Positions 7,293 to 15,619 of a stretch of 33,961 nt of DNA are shown here, in pieces (the stretch's first letter is position 1; every line of letters begins with the position of its first letter). The DNA lies in NCBI GenBank assembly GCA_016763755.1, contig JAESTD010000074.1, positions 1-33,961 of the forward strand. Reading direction: 5' to 3'. The translations under genes and the position numbers were made by a program. The notes under the pieces were generated by a model. That model had not been told where the DNA came from and made no database searches. It worked only from the letters and a program-made list of their open reading frames with translations. The DNA is from Mucilaginibacter sp. (GTDB taxonomy: Bacteria; Bacteroidota; Bacteroidia; Sphingobacteriales; Sphingobacteriaceae).

Positions 7293-10200
7293 ATGAATTT
7301 GATACAAACTTTGCCGCTGCTGAACCAACTGGCGGCCATAAGCTTCCGGATTGGCCTTTTAGACCTGGCATGGCTTGGCCTGGTATTTACCGGGTCCGCT
7401 TTTGTGCTGCAGTTGACCATGGCAGGAGCATACCGGGGTACCGCGAACCGGTTTTTAGCATTGGCCCTTTCAACGGTGGTACTTTATGCCCTCGGACTGC
7501 TGATCTTGCCCGCCCACTCCGAAGCGTTCACCGCGCTTTTAGCAACAACGGGGCCGCTTGTCTATTTTTTCGTTAAAAAATTGATTCCTCAGGCTTCCGC
7601 CTTACACTGGAGAGATGGCATGCATTTGATCCCTCCGGTAGTCGCGTTTTGCTTGCCCGCTTGCTCAGGGTCTGTCGTATTCGCCGCAACGGCGATCTAT
7701 ATTGAGCTTTCACTACGGGAGATTGATGGGTATCATCACCGGCTTGAATTCACCGGCGGTGACCGTTACCGGGACGAACTGCGGTGGCTGTACCATTCGC
7801 TCCGGAACTTTGGGCGCCTGTGGTTGCTTTGGCTACCCTTTACCCTTCTGGATTATTTTGATGGTACGCGGGGATCCGGCATAGACGGGTATTTACAGTT
7901 CCTTTTCGCGGTTGCGTTTACCCGCATAGCGGTCACGGTATGCTTGAAACAGACTCCCGGGCAGCGGTTGTTGAGGAGGCCGGCCCCAACCGCCCAGGTA
8001 AGTACCCGGGCCGCCTGGCTGAAAGCAGCAATGAAAAGTAGCCGGTACTACGAAGATCCGGATTTGAGCTTGAACCTGCTGGCCGGGAAGCTGGGATTGC
8101 AGCCGCATGAGCTTTCGCGGATGATCAACACAACGCTCAAAAAAAACTTTAACGACTTCGTGAACGAATACCGGGTCAAGGCAGCAGCGGCCCGGATGCG
8201 CGACAGCGCCTTCGATCATCTCTCGCTGCTGGGCATCGCTTACGAATCCGGCTTTAATTCGCAAAGCAGTTTCAACCGCAGCTTCAGGCAGGTAACCGGT
8301 AAAAGCCCGGTAGCATATAAAAACAGTCTTAAAAAAGAGTTGTCAAATTATGATTTGGGCAGCCGGCGACCGTTCGAGCCGCTAGTTTTGGATCAAAAAC
8401 CTAACTACGGACGTATGTTCAAACATCACTTTAAAACCGCCTGGCGTAACCTCAAAAAAAACAAGGTTTATACAATCCTGAACATTGCTGGTTTGGCGGT
8501 AGGCACCGTATGCGCTGCCTTGATCCTGTTATGGGTGGAAGACGAAGTCACCTTTAACCACAACTTTAAAAAGCATAACGACCTGTACCACGTGATGCAA
8601 AATGAAAAAAGCGATGCGGGTATCCATACGAATGGCTCTACACCCGGACCGCTTGCTGCCGCTTTAAAAAATGAGGTGCCCGGGATCGTCAACAGCGGCC
8701 GCCTCAGCTGGGCCATGGATGAACTCGTTGTTTACGGAGATAAAACGATCAAGGAAAATGGCTTGTATGCGGATCCGTCAATTCTGGAGATGTACGGCAT
8801 GGACTTCATTTATGGCAACCGCGGGACCGCATTGAACCGTCCGGGTGATGTGGTGATCAGCGAAACGCTGGCCGGGAAATTTTTCGGTGATAAGGATCCT
8901 GTCGGCAGAACCATAAAAATGAATATCAACGGTTCCTACAGCGTCGACGGGGTTTACACCATAACCGGGGTTTTCAAAGACCTGCCGGCAAACTGTTATT
9001 ACCATTTTCAGTGGGTATCGCCGTATCGTACGTGGGAAGATGCGAACACCTGGCTCAAACCATGGAGCAATAATCTCACGGAGACCATTGTCGAACTTTC
9101 TGCAACAGCAAGCCCTGCATCCGTCAATGCCAAATTGAAGAACTACCTGGGTACAAAGGTGGACAACGCCGTCAACCAGCTTTTCCTCTTTAGCATGAAC
9201 GACTGGCATTTGCGGGCTAATTTTGTGAATGGACTCCCGGATGGCGGCACCATCAAATATGTAAGGCTCTTTACGGCGATCGCCATGATCATCTTGCTGA
9301 TCGCCTGTATCAATTTTATGAACTTAAGCACTGCACGCTCCGAGCAGCGTGCGAAAGAGGTAGGCGTGCTGAAAGTGATGGGTGCCGGCCGGACAAGCCT
9401 GAAGATGAAATTCATCAGTGAATCGCTGATGATGTCGTTCCTGCCATGTTATCGGCGATCGCTTTGATCTATGTCCTGATGCCCTTTTATAATCAATTGG
9501 TGGGTAAGCAATTATCATTGAATCTATTCAGGCCGGCATACCTGGGCACACTACTCGGCATGGGTCTCGTTACCGGCCTTCTTGCGGGCAGTTACCCGGC
9601 CTTTTTATTATCCTCTTTTAACCCGGTGACGGCTTTAAAAGGCAGCAAGCTGTCAAACGCCGCAAATGCGGTCACGGTCCGCAAAGTACTGGTCATCTCC
9701 CAATTCGCCGCTGCTGTCATCCTGATCGCAGCAACGATCGTGGTCTATAAACAGGTGCATTTCATCAGGCAAAGAAACCTGGGTTACAGTAAAAGCAACC
9801 TGTTGTACCTGGATCTGCAAGGCGGCATGAAAGCGAATTTCAGCGGGATCACCAATAGCCTGTTGGCAACCGGTGAGGTCGAAAACGCAGCGGTCAGCCT
9901 GCATGATGCCCTCCACGTTCACAGCTTCGGCGATGGATTTGGCTGGCAGGGAAAAAAACCTGGCACCAGGTTACCCATACATTCCAACGTCGTCAGTTCC
10001 GGATACATCAGGACGATGCATATGCAACTGTTGGACGGACGGGATTTTAACCCCGGGGACATGGACAGCAGCAGCGTGATCATTAACCAGCAAATGGCCG
10101 GGGTTATGGGTGAAAGCGGTAAAGTTGGCGGCTTGCTTTTTACGGGTAAGCATACGATGACCGTGGTCGGGGTGATCAGGGATTTTATTTTCAACGATAT

Positions 10201-10786
10201 TTACGGGAGCAGTGCGCCGATCGTATTGTTCAACGGGCATTCTTCTGCAACGGTTATGGCCTTGCGTTTAAAGGCGGGTAGCAACTTGCCACAGGCGCTG
10301 ACAAGGATCGCAAAAGTGATGAACAAGGAAAACCCGGGATTCCCGTTTGAATACCGCTTTGCTGACGAAGACTTTGGGAAACTTTTTGCAGACGAATCGC
10401 TGATCGGCAAGCTCGCCGGGATCTTTGCCATGCTGGCCATCTTCATCTCATGCCTCGGTTTGTTCGGACTTGCCGCTTATACGGCAGAACGCCGGACCAA
10501 GGAGATCGGCATCCGTAAAGTTCTGGGCGCCCCTGTTGCCAGCCTCAGCGGTCTACTGGCTAAGGAGTTCCTGGTACTGGTCGCGGTTTCCTGTCTCATC
10601 GCTTTTCCGGTGGCCTGGTGGTGCATGTATAACTGGTTGCAAAACTATGCCTACCGCACCACGATCGCCTGGTGGATGGTTCTCCTGCCGGCCTTGAGCG
10701 CCCTGGTGATCGCCTTGGTCACCGTTAGCGTCCATGCGGTAAAAGCTGCCCTCGCCAACCCCGTAAAAAGCCTTCGGAGCGATTGA
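7293..10786 (+). pseudogene. Membrane AraC regulator fused to FtsX/MacB-type permease, frameshifted
   Basis: Residues 1-230 form about six to seven hydrophobic segments. Residues ~240-345 are an AraC-type double HTH (DPDLSLNLLAGKLGLQPHEL; LGIAYESGFNSQSSFNRSFR). From residue 375 (MFKHHFKTAWRNLKKNK) it is a full MacB-like ABC permease with periplasmic MacB_PCD regions and FtsX domains, ending ANPVKSLRS. No stop separates the two parts. The frame breaks at 9441-9445: after SESLMMSFL it runs to a TGA at 9465-9467, while the +2-offset frame continues cleanly from 9446 to 10786. Restoring one base gives a 1164-residue protein. Such permeases typically work without a dedicated ATPase gene nearby, and none is seen here. 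Either a sequencing indel or a recent pseudogene would explain it. Confidence 0.8.
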
Positions 10787-10837
10787 TCAGACTTAGCTAT
10801 ACTTTCAACAATCAAATTAAACAATCAAAACTGAATC

Positions 10838-11317
10838 ATGCACAAGCCCTCTTACCTGGATTTCGATGTGAGCACGTATGCCTGGAAGCCGGATATCGAT
10901 TACCGACAGCATCCGGAATTATACCGGGTTGGCAAAGGCGAGCAGGGGGTGCTGATCTGTGAACCCTACAAGTCCGAGATCGGCCGGTACTGGCGGTTCC
11001 GGACGAAAGCCGTTGCCGAGGAAAGCAGCGAAAAGATATTCGGCTTGTTCAACGCTTACCTCGAAGCCGGTGATTTCGTGGGGGCCGATATGGCCCGGAA
11101 GTATTTACAGATGGGTTATACCCGTGCCCGTCGTTATGCCAATTACAAAGACGGTAAGAAATATGATGAAACGCGTGACTATGCACAGCTGGAACGCGGG
11201 ACGGGCGACCCGGAAAAGGCGGAATCGGCGAAAGTTTTCTATGTCAAATGGAAAGCGGCCGAGGCAAACCAGGTGTATGCGGCGATGAAAAGGGACTGGA
11301 AGCATGCGCGGGGTTAA
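10838..11317 (+). CDS. DUF4385 family protein
   Basis: This 159-aa soluble protein matches the DUF4385 pattern over nearly its whole length: YRQHPELYRVGKGEQGVLIC, EPYKSEIGRYWRFRT, AEESSEKIFGLFNAYLEAGD and GADMARKYLQMGYTRARRYA. These small proteins occur as single copies in many bacteria and their biochemical role is unknown. No signal peptide or membrane segment is present. It lies 51 bp after the permease gene on the same strand, possibly with its own promoter in the AT-rich spacer. Confidence 0.82.
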   Translation: MHKPSYLDFDVSTYAWKPDIDYRQHPELYRVGKGEQGVLICEPYKSEIGRYWRFRTKAVAEESSEKIFGLFNAYLEAGDFVGADMARKYLQMGYTRARRYANYKDGKKYDETRDYAQLERGTGDPEKAESAKVFYVKWKAAEANQVYAAMKRDWKHARG

Positions 11318-11379
11318 GCAATTGCAACCGGGCGGCGCCTGGCGGCATAGTTTTGGCTACGGTTTTCAAAACAAGAACG

Positions 11380-11820
11380 ATGAGTTGGACCTGCCCGGAA
11401 TGCGACCGTGAACTGCCCTGGAAGGATTACCGCCACTATTGCGCGCGGGTAAGCCTGGACAGTCTATTCGAAGGGCGTTCGCCGGAGCTGGTACTGGCTT
11501 TCGACAAGATCCTGGCCGAGGTGTCCGGTTGGGAGAAGGTACTGGTCGGCGTGACCCCGAACTGTATCGTTTTTACCCGCCGGGTCGGCTTCCTGATCAT
11601 CCGGCCGATGAAAAAATGGCTCGACATCAAATTCTATTCGGCGGTGCCGCACCCGGAAAAGCCCGTAATGAAGAGTGCTGCGGCCGGGAGAAAATTCGAG
11701 AACCATATCCGCGTGGACTCCCTGGATGATATCCGGCCGGCCTTATTTGTCTACATCCGGGAATCCTATGAGCTCATGCGGAAGAAAGCTGCCGGATCCC
11801 CTGCTCAGGATTTGTCCTGA
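11380..11820 (+). CDS. DUF5655-type protein
   Basis: This 146-aa protein begins with a short C-x2-C motif (WTCPECDRELPWKDYRHYC), a possible metal knuckle. A DUF5655-like domain follows: SLFEGRSPELVLAFDKILAE, NCIVFTRRVGFLIIRP and WLDIKFYSAV. DUF5655 domains are small alpha/beta modules of unknown function, sometimes found next to mobile or defence genes. The frame is open back to 11248 and would overlap DUF4385, but ATG 11380 directly precedes the cysteine motif and is preferred. The spacer after it (11821-11948) has a small CGGGT/ACCCG hairpin but no gene. Confidence 0.72.
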   Translation: MSWTCPECDRELPWKDYRHYCARVSLDSLFEGRSPELVLAFDKILAEVSGWEKVLVGVTPNCIVFTRRVGFLIIRPMKKWLDIKFYSAVPHPEKPVMKSAAAGRKFENHIRVDSLDDIRPALFVYIRESYELMRKKAAGSPAQDLS

Positions 11821-11948
11821 ATGAATTAACCCGGTGATTCTGCATGCCCTGAAAAAACAGGGAGCGGGTACGCACCCGTCGGAATAAAAGGACGACGCAG
11901 GAAAAAACTAAGGGCGCGGGTTTACCGTATCTCTTGGTACATACCATC

Positions 11949-12275
11949 ATGAAAAACAGTATCAGCCATAGGGTCAGCCAGGTCTTGACCAATATCCGGA
12001 TCGTGCGCGAACGCCGGAACTACACCCAGGACTACCTGGCCATGAAGATGAACATCTCTCAAAATGCGTATTCAAAGATAGAGTTAGGCAACTCAAAACT
12101 CTGTGTCATCAAACTGTTGGAGATCTGCGAAATCCTCGAAATACCTTTTGTAGATATGATCGATCCCTGTATCCGTAAGGTCAGCTACCGGCTCGATGAC
12201 CGGTCTGTCATTTACGGTGATCTGTACAGGCAGAAAGCCGGTCAAGATGTTGAATCAGATGTAGCGTTACCTTAG
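11949..12275 (+). CDS. XRE-family (Cro/CI-type) HTH regulator
   Basis: This 108-aa DNA-binding protein has the HTH_3 domain at about residues 8-65: LTNIRIVRERRNYTQDYLAM, KMNISQNAYSKIELGNSKL, then LLEICEILEIPFVDMIDP. The ~40 C-terminal residues are short and hydrophilic with no recognised partner domain. An ATG 15 bp upstream (11934) is also possible, but MKNSISHRVSQV fits the family start better. Target genes are unknown; single-domain XRE proteins are common in accessory regions like this. Confidence 0.85.
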   Translation: MKNSISHRVSQVLTNIRIVRERRNYTQDYLAMKMNISQNAYSKIELGNSKLCVIKLLEICEILEIPFVDMIDPCIRKVSYRLDDRSVIYGDLYRQKAGQDVESDVALP

Positions 12276-12353
12276 TAGCGTATCTGGAAGCTTTCCCGAT
12301 CGGCGTTCACATTGTGGCACATTTTTTGGTTGGGTTCGGCAACAATTTATTCC

Positions 12354-12704
12354 ATGATCAAATTATTTGTGGTCGGCTTTCCGCGCGACCTGGAGCAGGA
12401 AGAACTGCAGGAGATTTTCGCGCGATATGGTGAGGTGGCATCGGCTACGATCATTACCGATCAAAACACGGGCACCAGCAAGGCTTACGGGTTCGTGACC
12501 ATGGACGACGCAGGTGCGCTGAAAGCGATGAACGATCTGGATGGCGGGATGATCGACGACCGGACGATCAGTGTCCGTCTGGCGCATCAGGGGGCAAAAG
12601 CCGAGAAGGCCTTTTCAACGCGTGGCGGGCCGGTCGGCAAAAGACCGCGGGCCGTACCAGCCATTATGCCCGTTAAAACCAAACGGCCACGGTTACAGCG
12701 GTAA
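12354..12704 (+). CDS. RRM-type RNA-binding protein
   Basis: This 116-aa protein is made of one RNA-recognition motif (about 1-80). RNP2 is KLFVVGFP at the start and RNP1 is KAYGFVTM in the middle, each with the expected aromatic residue. A basic tail follows (KRPRAVPAIMPVKTKRPRLQ) that could add RNA affinity. Bacterial RRM proteins of this size are often cold- or stress-induced RNA chaperones; that role is known for the family, not shown here. ATG 12354 is chosen because the RRM begins at its second residue; the longer frame from 12312 adds nothing. Confidence 0.88.
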   Translation: MIKLFVVGFPRDLEQEELQEIFARYGEVASATIITDQNTGTSKAYGFVTMDDAGALKAMNDLDGGMIDDRTISVRLAHQGAKAEKAFSTRGGPVGKRPRAVPAIMPVKTKRPRLQR

Positions 12705-12712
12705 CAAAACAA

Positions 12713-12860
12713 TCAATACCTGATCCATTGCCCGGGGCGGTGCAGGTCCCTGATCTCTTTGCACCCGCAAAGGGCACAAACGCGTTTTTGACCGCTGACA
12801 TAGCTCCATTCATGCAGGCCGATCAGGCAGCCTATCCAGTTCACCATCCTTTTCATCATA
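12713..12860 (-). pseudogene. Frameshifted small zinc-ribbon protein (~48 aa)
   Basis: Read on the minus strand, ATG-ATG-AAA-AGG-ATG-GTG at 12860 leads into a frame that stops early. Removing one A from the AAA run at about 12840-12842 gives a convincing mini-protein. It would continue NWIGCLIGLHEWSYVSGQK, then RVCALCGCKEIRDLH and RPGQWIRY, ending at TGA 12713-12715. The W-x-Y ... R-x-C-x2-C-G layout is typical of small zinc-ribbon proteins of phages and mobile elements. As given, the frame with the cysteines has only a TGA just upstream and no start. It is either a recent pseudogene or a one-base insertion error. It is convergent with the RRM gene. Confidence 0.5.
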
Positions 12861-13016
12861 TCTCAACCCGGCCTGCGGAACCGTGATGCTCCTTATCCAT
12901 TGCCTGCTGCTGTTTACGTCGTTTCAGGAAACAGGTTTCATATTTCACAGGTCGTCGTTTTCTTTATGGTAAAAATTATTTCACAACCTCTTTGTTTATC
13001 TATCCGTATTAAGCCT

Positions 13017-13033
13017 AACAACTGTAAGTTGTT
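13017..13033 (+). promoter_or_regulatory. Inverted repeat in the leader of the exported protein gene
   Basis: AACAACT-GTA-AGTTGTT is a perfect 7-bp-arm inverted repeat 21 bp before the TTG start at 13054. It could form an RNA hairpin near the ribosome-binding region or act as an operator. The remaining sequence 12861-13016 shows no gene. Confidence 0.3.
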
Positions 13034-13053
13034 GACCCTTAATTTTTTTACGA

Positions 13054-13551
13054 TTGAATCATTTACGTTGTGCTGTTTTGATGGGGCTGTTCCTGGCGCT
13101 ATCTCTGAATTCCAAGGCCCAAACGACCGGTTATGGTTGTTTGATCGGTAGCGTGGTCTACACCAATTACCTGGGTACGAACTATCCTTACGGGCCTTTC
13201 AACGGCTCTTACAAAGTATACAAGAGTACGGGGGCAACGGTACAGGTGAATACCAATGGGAATAATGGCACCGCCGAGAATTACATCTGCGGCCGGATCA
13301 ATTACTACTATTGGTACCCTTATGGCTTTCGCCAGGAAATGACGATCCTCTCCTATGATTGCGTGATCGAGGCATCATTGGGCAGCCCGGCTATAAACAG
13401 CGGCTCTTACGTCAGTTATAGTTACAACAATCCAAGCAAATGCAGTTCAGTTCCAACGCCGATCGATGGTTATTTGTGGTTACTGGTCCCGTTTACAGCA
13501 ATGGCGTCATCCCACTTTCTCAGAAAGCGAAGGTTAAGCACTTACCTGTGA
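13054..13551 (+). CDS. Exported protein with PID-CTERM-like sorting tail
   Basis: This protein is 165 aa from a TTG start. An N-terminal signal peptide (RCAVLMGLFLALSLNSKAQ) is followed by a Tyr/Asn/Gly-rich mature region (GTNYPYGPFNGSYK, NYYYWYPYGF) with four or five cysteines that may form disulphides. The C-terminus has the three-part sorting-signal layout: a short PID motif (TPIDGYL), a hydrophobic helix (WLLVPFTAMASSHFL) and a basic end (RKRR). This layout is known from PEP/PID-CTERM proteins of Bacteroidota, which are processed at the membrane. An in-frame ATG at 13081 would leave only a very short signal peptide, so TTG is preferred. The mature domain is not recognised. Confidence 0.65.
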   Translation: MNHLRCAVLMGLFLALSLNSKAQTTGYGCLIGSVVYTNYLGTNYPYGPFNGSYKVYKSTGATVQVNTNGNNGTAENYICGRINYYYWYPYGFRQEMTILSYDCVIEASLGSPAINSGSYVSYSYNNPSKCSSVPTPIDGYLWLLVPFTAMASSHFLRKRRLSTYL

Positions 13552-13602
13552 TCGTTAAATGAGCAGGATTTCTTACAGCGATGGTCATTTGTTATCAAAA
13601 AA

Positions 13603-13624
13603 CCCCCGGACAGCTGTCCGGGGG
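13603..13624 (-). terminator. Strong terminator for the minus strand
   Basis: A perfect palindrome: CCCCCGGACAG (13603-13613) meets its exact complement (13614-13624). On the minus strand the stem is followed by TTTTTT (13597-13602), so it should end transcription of the small membrane protein gene; it may also stop the convergent exported-protein gene. A second stem-loop, ATGAGTT-CCCC-AACTCAT, lies at 13640-13657. Confidence 0.75.
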
Positions 13625-13731
13625 CCACTATTGATTCCCATGAGTTCCCCAACTCATTAAATATCGATTAGGGTCTGCATGAACTATGCCAGTAATACTG
13701 ATCTCACCATAAATGCAAAATAAAGATCCTA

Positions 13732-13971
13732 TTAGTCGATGATCGCAAATAAAAGTAATGCAAAAGATAAGATGTTAAACATCGTCAGCCAATTTCCAAA
13801 AGATGGCTTCCTGAAACCGGTCGCCAAAGTGAGGAGCGTTGCAGCAAATCCGACACCTGCTTTGATCGGATAGTGCGAATTCAGCATGCCTATCGCTTTG
13901 ACGATCAGCAATAACGACATGGATATACACGCAGTCCTAAAGGCGATAACGTTAAGCGTTGACAACTTCAT
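13732..13971 (-). CDS. Small multi-pass membrane protein, unknown function
   Basis: From ATG 13971 this is a 79-aa protein with about three hydrophobic segments (FRTACISMSLLLIVKAIGML, AGVGFAATLLTLATG, WLTMFNILSFALLLFAI) separated by short basic loops. No family is recognised. The frame is open further upstream (to 14049), but that extension is hydrophilic and overlaps the divergent HTH gene's promoter area, so the shorter start is preferred. It ends about 110 bp before a strong minus-strand terminator. The divergent layout with the HTH gene suggests shared regulation. Confidence 0.55.
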   Translation of the reverse strand: MKLSTLNVIAFRTACISMSLLLIVKAIGMLNSHYPIKAGVGFAATLLTLATGFRKPSFGNWLTMFNILSFALLLFAIID

Positions 13972-14072
13972 CGGTCTGATTAAAGGCTGAAAGGTACAAG
14001 TTTTCCTTAAAAGTAATTTTTTACTATTTTTAACGCGCCCATTTGGCAAACCCTAACCCCTTATCAGAACCT

Positions 14073-14429
14073 ATGAAAAAGCACCAGGGAGAAATCATAG
14101 AATATGTTGTTCGCCGCAACGGATACAACATCAGTGAACTGGCGAGAGCAATTGGGCTCAACAGGCGTACGTTGTACAATTACTTCAGATCACCATCAGT
14201 CAAAAGCAGCATCATTTACCGGATAGGAATTTTTTTGGGTCATGACTTCAGTAAAGAATTTCCGGAGTTGTTCACGGAAGGAGAGTTCCAAACCCGTTCA
14301 AAAGAATTAGTAAGAGGTGCCACCCGGCAAGAGCCATTCCGGGATGATGAGGCCATTTATAAAGCAAAGTATCTTGGGCTGCTCGAAAAATACCATGAAA
14401 TATTAAACTCACTATTGGAAACAAATTAA
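14073..14429 (+). CDS. Small helix-turn-helix protein
   Basis: This 118-aa protein has an N-terminal HTH at about residues 8-45: EYVVRRNGYNISELARAIGL, NRRTLYNYFRSPSVKSS, then IYRIGIFLGHDF. The pattern resembles Fis/XRE-like recognition helices. The C-terminal half is charged and helical (YKAKYLGLLEKYHEILNSLL), perhaps a dimerisation coiled coil. The frame is open back to a TTG at 14043; ATG 14073 is preferred. It is divergent from the small membrane protein gene and lies immediately before the two tandem hairpin elements. Targets are unknown. Confidence 0.7.
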   Translation: MKKHQGEIIEYVVRRNGYNISELARAIGLNRRTLYNYFRSPSVKSSIIYRIGIFLGHDFSKEFPELFTEGEFQTRSKELVRGATRQEPFRDDEAIYKAKYLGLLEKYHEILNSLLETN

Positions 14430-14479
14430 GATGAACAGCAGCCGCTTTTGGTAATAATTATAGTGTTAAATAATTATTA

Positions 14480-14577
14480 CTATATTGAACGCAATTCAAG
14501 TAAGTGCCTATGCATTTACATTGTGATAAAGTTTAGGTTAAAGTCCCTTGCAGCAAGTGTAAAGGGACTTTCTTTTT
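14480..14577 (+). ncRNA. Two-hairpin RNA element, copy 1 (candidate small RNA)
   Basis: Stem A is TAAGTGC-CTAT-GCATTTA (14501-14518), extended by G14500-C14519. After a ~21-nt linker comes stem B, AAAGTCCCTT (14540-14549) with AAGGGACTTT (14562-14571), a perfect 10-bp stem with the 12-nt loop GCAGCAAGTGTA. CTTTTT follows, as in an intrinsic terminator. A TATATTG -7-like motif sits at 14481-14487, 13 nt before stem A. Copy 2, 163 nt downstream, has the same architecture and loop with compensatory stem changes, so the structure itself appears conserved. Expression and function are unknown. It could instead be a structured leader or terminator. Confidence 0.55.
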
Positions 14578-14645
14578 GGCTTTCGTGGAAGTTATTGATT
14601 TAACAACAAATTAAATTTCTTGTGAACATTGTCTGAAAACTTTGC

Positions 14646-14740
14646 TAATTTGTAGCGTTGTTTTGAGTGTTGTAGCACTCACGTGTAATAAGATTGGAAT
14701 AGGAATCCCCGGCAGCGAGTGTTTGGGGATTTTATTTTTC
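14646..14740 (+). ncRNA. Two-hairpin RNA element, copy 2 (candidate small RNA)
   Basis: Stem A is TGAGTGT-TGTA-GCACTCA (14664-14681). The linker GTGTAATAAGATTGGAATAG resembles the copy 1 linker GTGATAAAGTTTAGG. Stem B is AATCCCC (14704-14710) with GGGGATT (14725-14731), plus a G-T closing pair, and has the 12-nt loop GCAGCGAGTGTT. TTATTTTT follows. A TAATTTG -7-like motif lies at 14646-14652, 11 nt before stem A. Against copy 1, stem A shows an A-T to G-C double change and two compatible changes. Stem B sequences differ almost completely yet both pair, while the loop GCAGCRAGTGT is kept. The remaining ~220 bp to the sigma gene shows no other feature. Confidence 0.55.
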
Positions 14741-14962
14741 ACTGATGGTCAGTTTGTACTGATTTTTTGTAATGGTCTATGTTGATGAAGCCGTAAATTG
14801 GAGTGACCGGTTCCACAAATCCTAACATTACTGCTGGATCTATCAGAGATCAAATGAATTCTCAGGTTTTGCTAACAAAAATTCAGGCAAGAAATTTAAG
14901 ATTTGATTAAAAGCGCTATATTAGTTTTACAAAACCGATTATCGATCTATATTATTTAATTC

Positions 14963-15541
14963 TTGGCCAAACTAAAAAAATATCAGCTGCTTAGCGATGA
15001 TGACCTTATCACTTTGCTCAGGCAGAGCGATATTGAGGCATTCAATTCATTGCATGACCGGTATTACGGTATATTGTACGCACACGCATACAAGCGCTAT
15101 CCTCAGCGCGAAGAGATCCGTGATATGCTGCAGGAACTATTTGTATTGATCTGGAGCGGTCGGGAAACGATCAATTTTAATGATAATATCGCGGCATATC
15201 TATACACCGCAGTACGGAATAAACTGCTTAATATTTTTAAGCACAATAAGGTAAAAGATACCTACATCAATTCGTTCAACTTTTTTATTACGAATCATAG
15301 TTCTACTACAGATGATGATTTGCGTTTAAAAGAGTTGATTTCGCTGGTAGAAGCCGAGGTAAGCTCGCTGCCCAATCAAATGCGTGTCGTTTTTAACCTT
15401 AGCCGTAAGGATAATTTATCGCATCAGGAGATTGCTAAGGTTTTGAATATCAGTCCGCTGACTGTAAAAAAGCACGTCAATAATTCGCTCAAAATACTCC
15501 GTTTAAAACTAGGGCATCATTTTTTTATGATTTTTTTATAA
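14963..15541 (+). CDS. ECF-type RNA polymerase sigma factor of the polysaccharide locus
   Basis: This 192-aa sigma-70 family member of the ECF class directs RNA polymerase to the adjacent SusC/SusD locus. Region 2 spans about residues 20-88 (DIEAFNSLHDRYYGILYAHA, RDMLQELFVLIWS). Region 4 spans about 133-182 (SSLPNQMRVVFNLSRKDNLS, HQEIAKVLNISPLTVKKHV). The start is a TTG at 14963; no ATG lies near the N-terminal homology. It sits 78 bp before the FecR anti-sigma gene, the standard sigma/anti-sigma pair of Bacteroidota glycan loci. Confidence 0.93.
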   Translation: MAKLKKYQLLSDDDLITLLRQSDIEAFNSLHDRYYGILYAHAYKRYPQREEIRDMLQELFVLIWSGRETINFNDNIAAYLYTAVRNKLLNIFKHNKVKDTYINSFNFFITNHSSTTDDDLRLKELISLVEAEVSSLPNQMRVVFNLSRKDNLSHQEIAKVLNISPLTVKKHVNNSLKILRLKLGHHFFMIFL

Positions 15542-15619
15542 TTCCACTACGCCCTTACTGCCTTTGAGTTGTCATGGTTATCATTACAGGAGAGTTTCTT
15601 TTTCCTTTTATAACCAATT

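Noticed and set aside
12900..13151. 83-aa frame before the exported protein
   Set aside because: Overlaps the supported signal-peptide protein in another frame and has no recognisable pattern.
14540..14740. Treating the two stem B hairpins as ordinary tandem terminators only
   Set aside because: Simple terminators would not need an identical 12-nt loop, a conserved upstream hairpin and a matching linker; terminator function may still be part of it.
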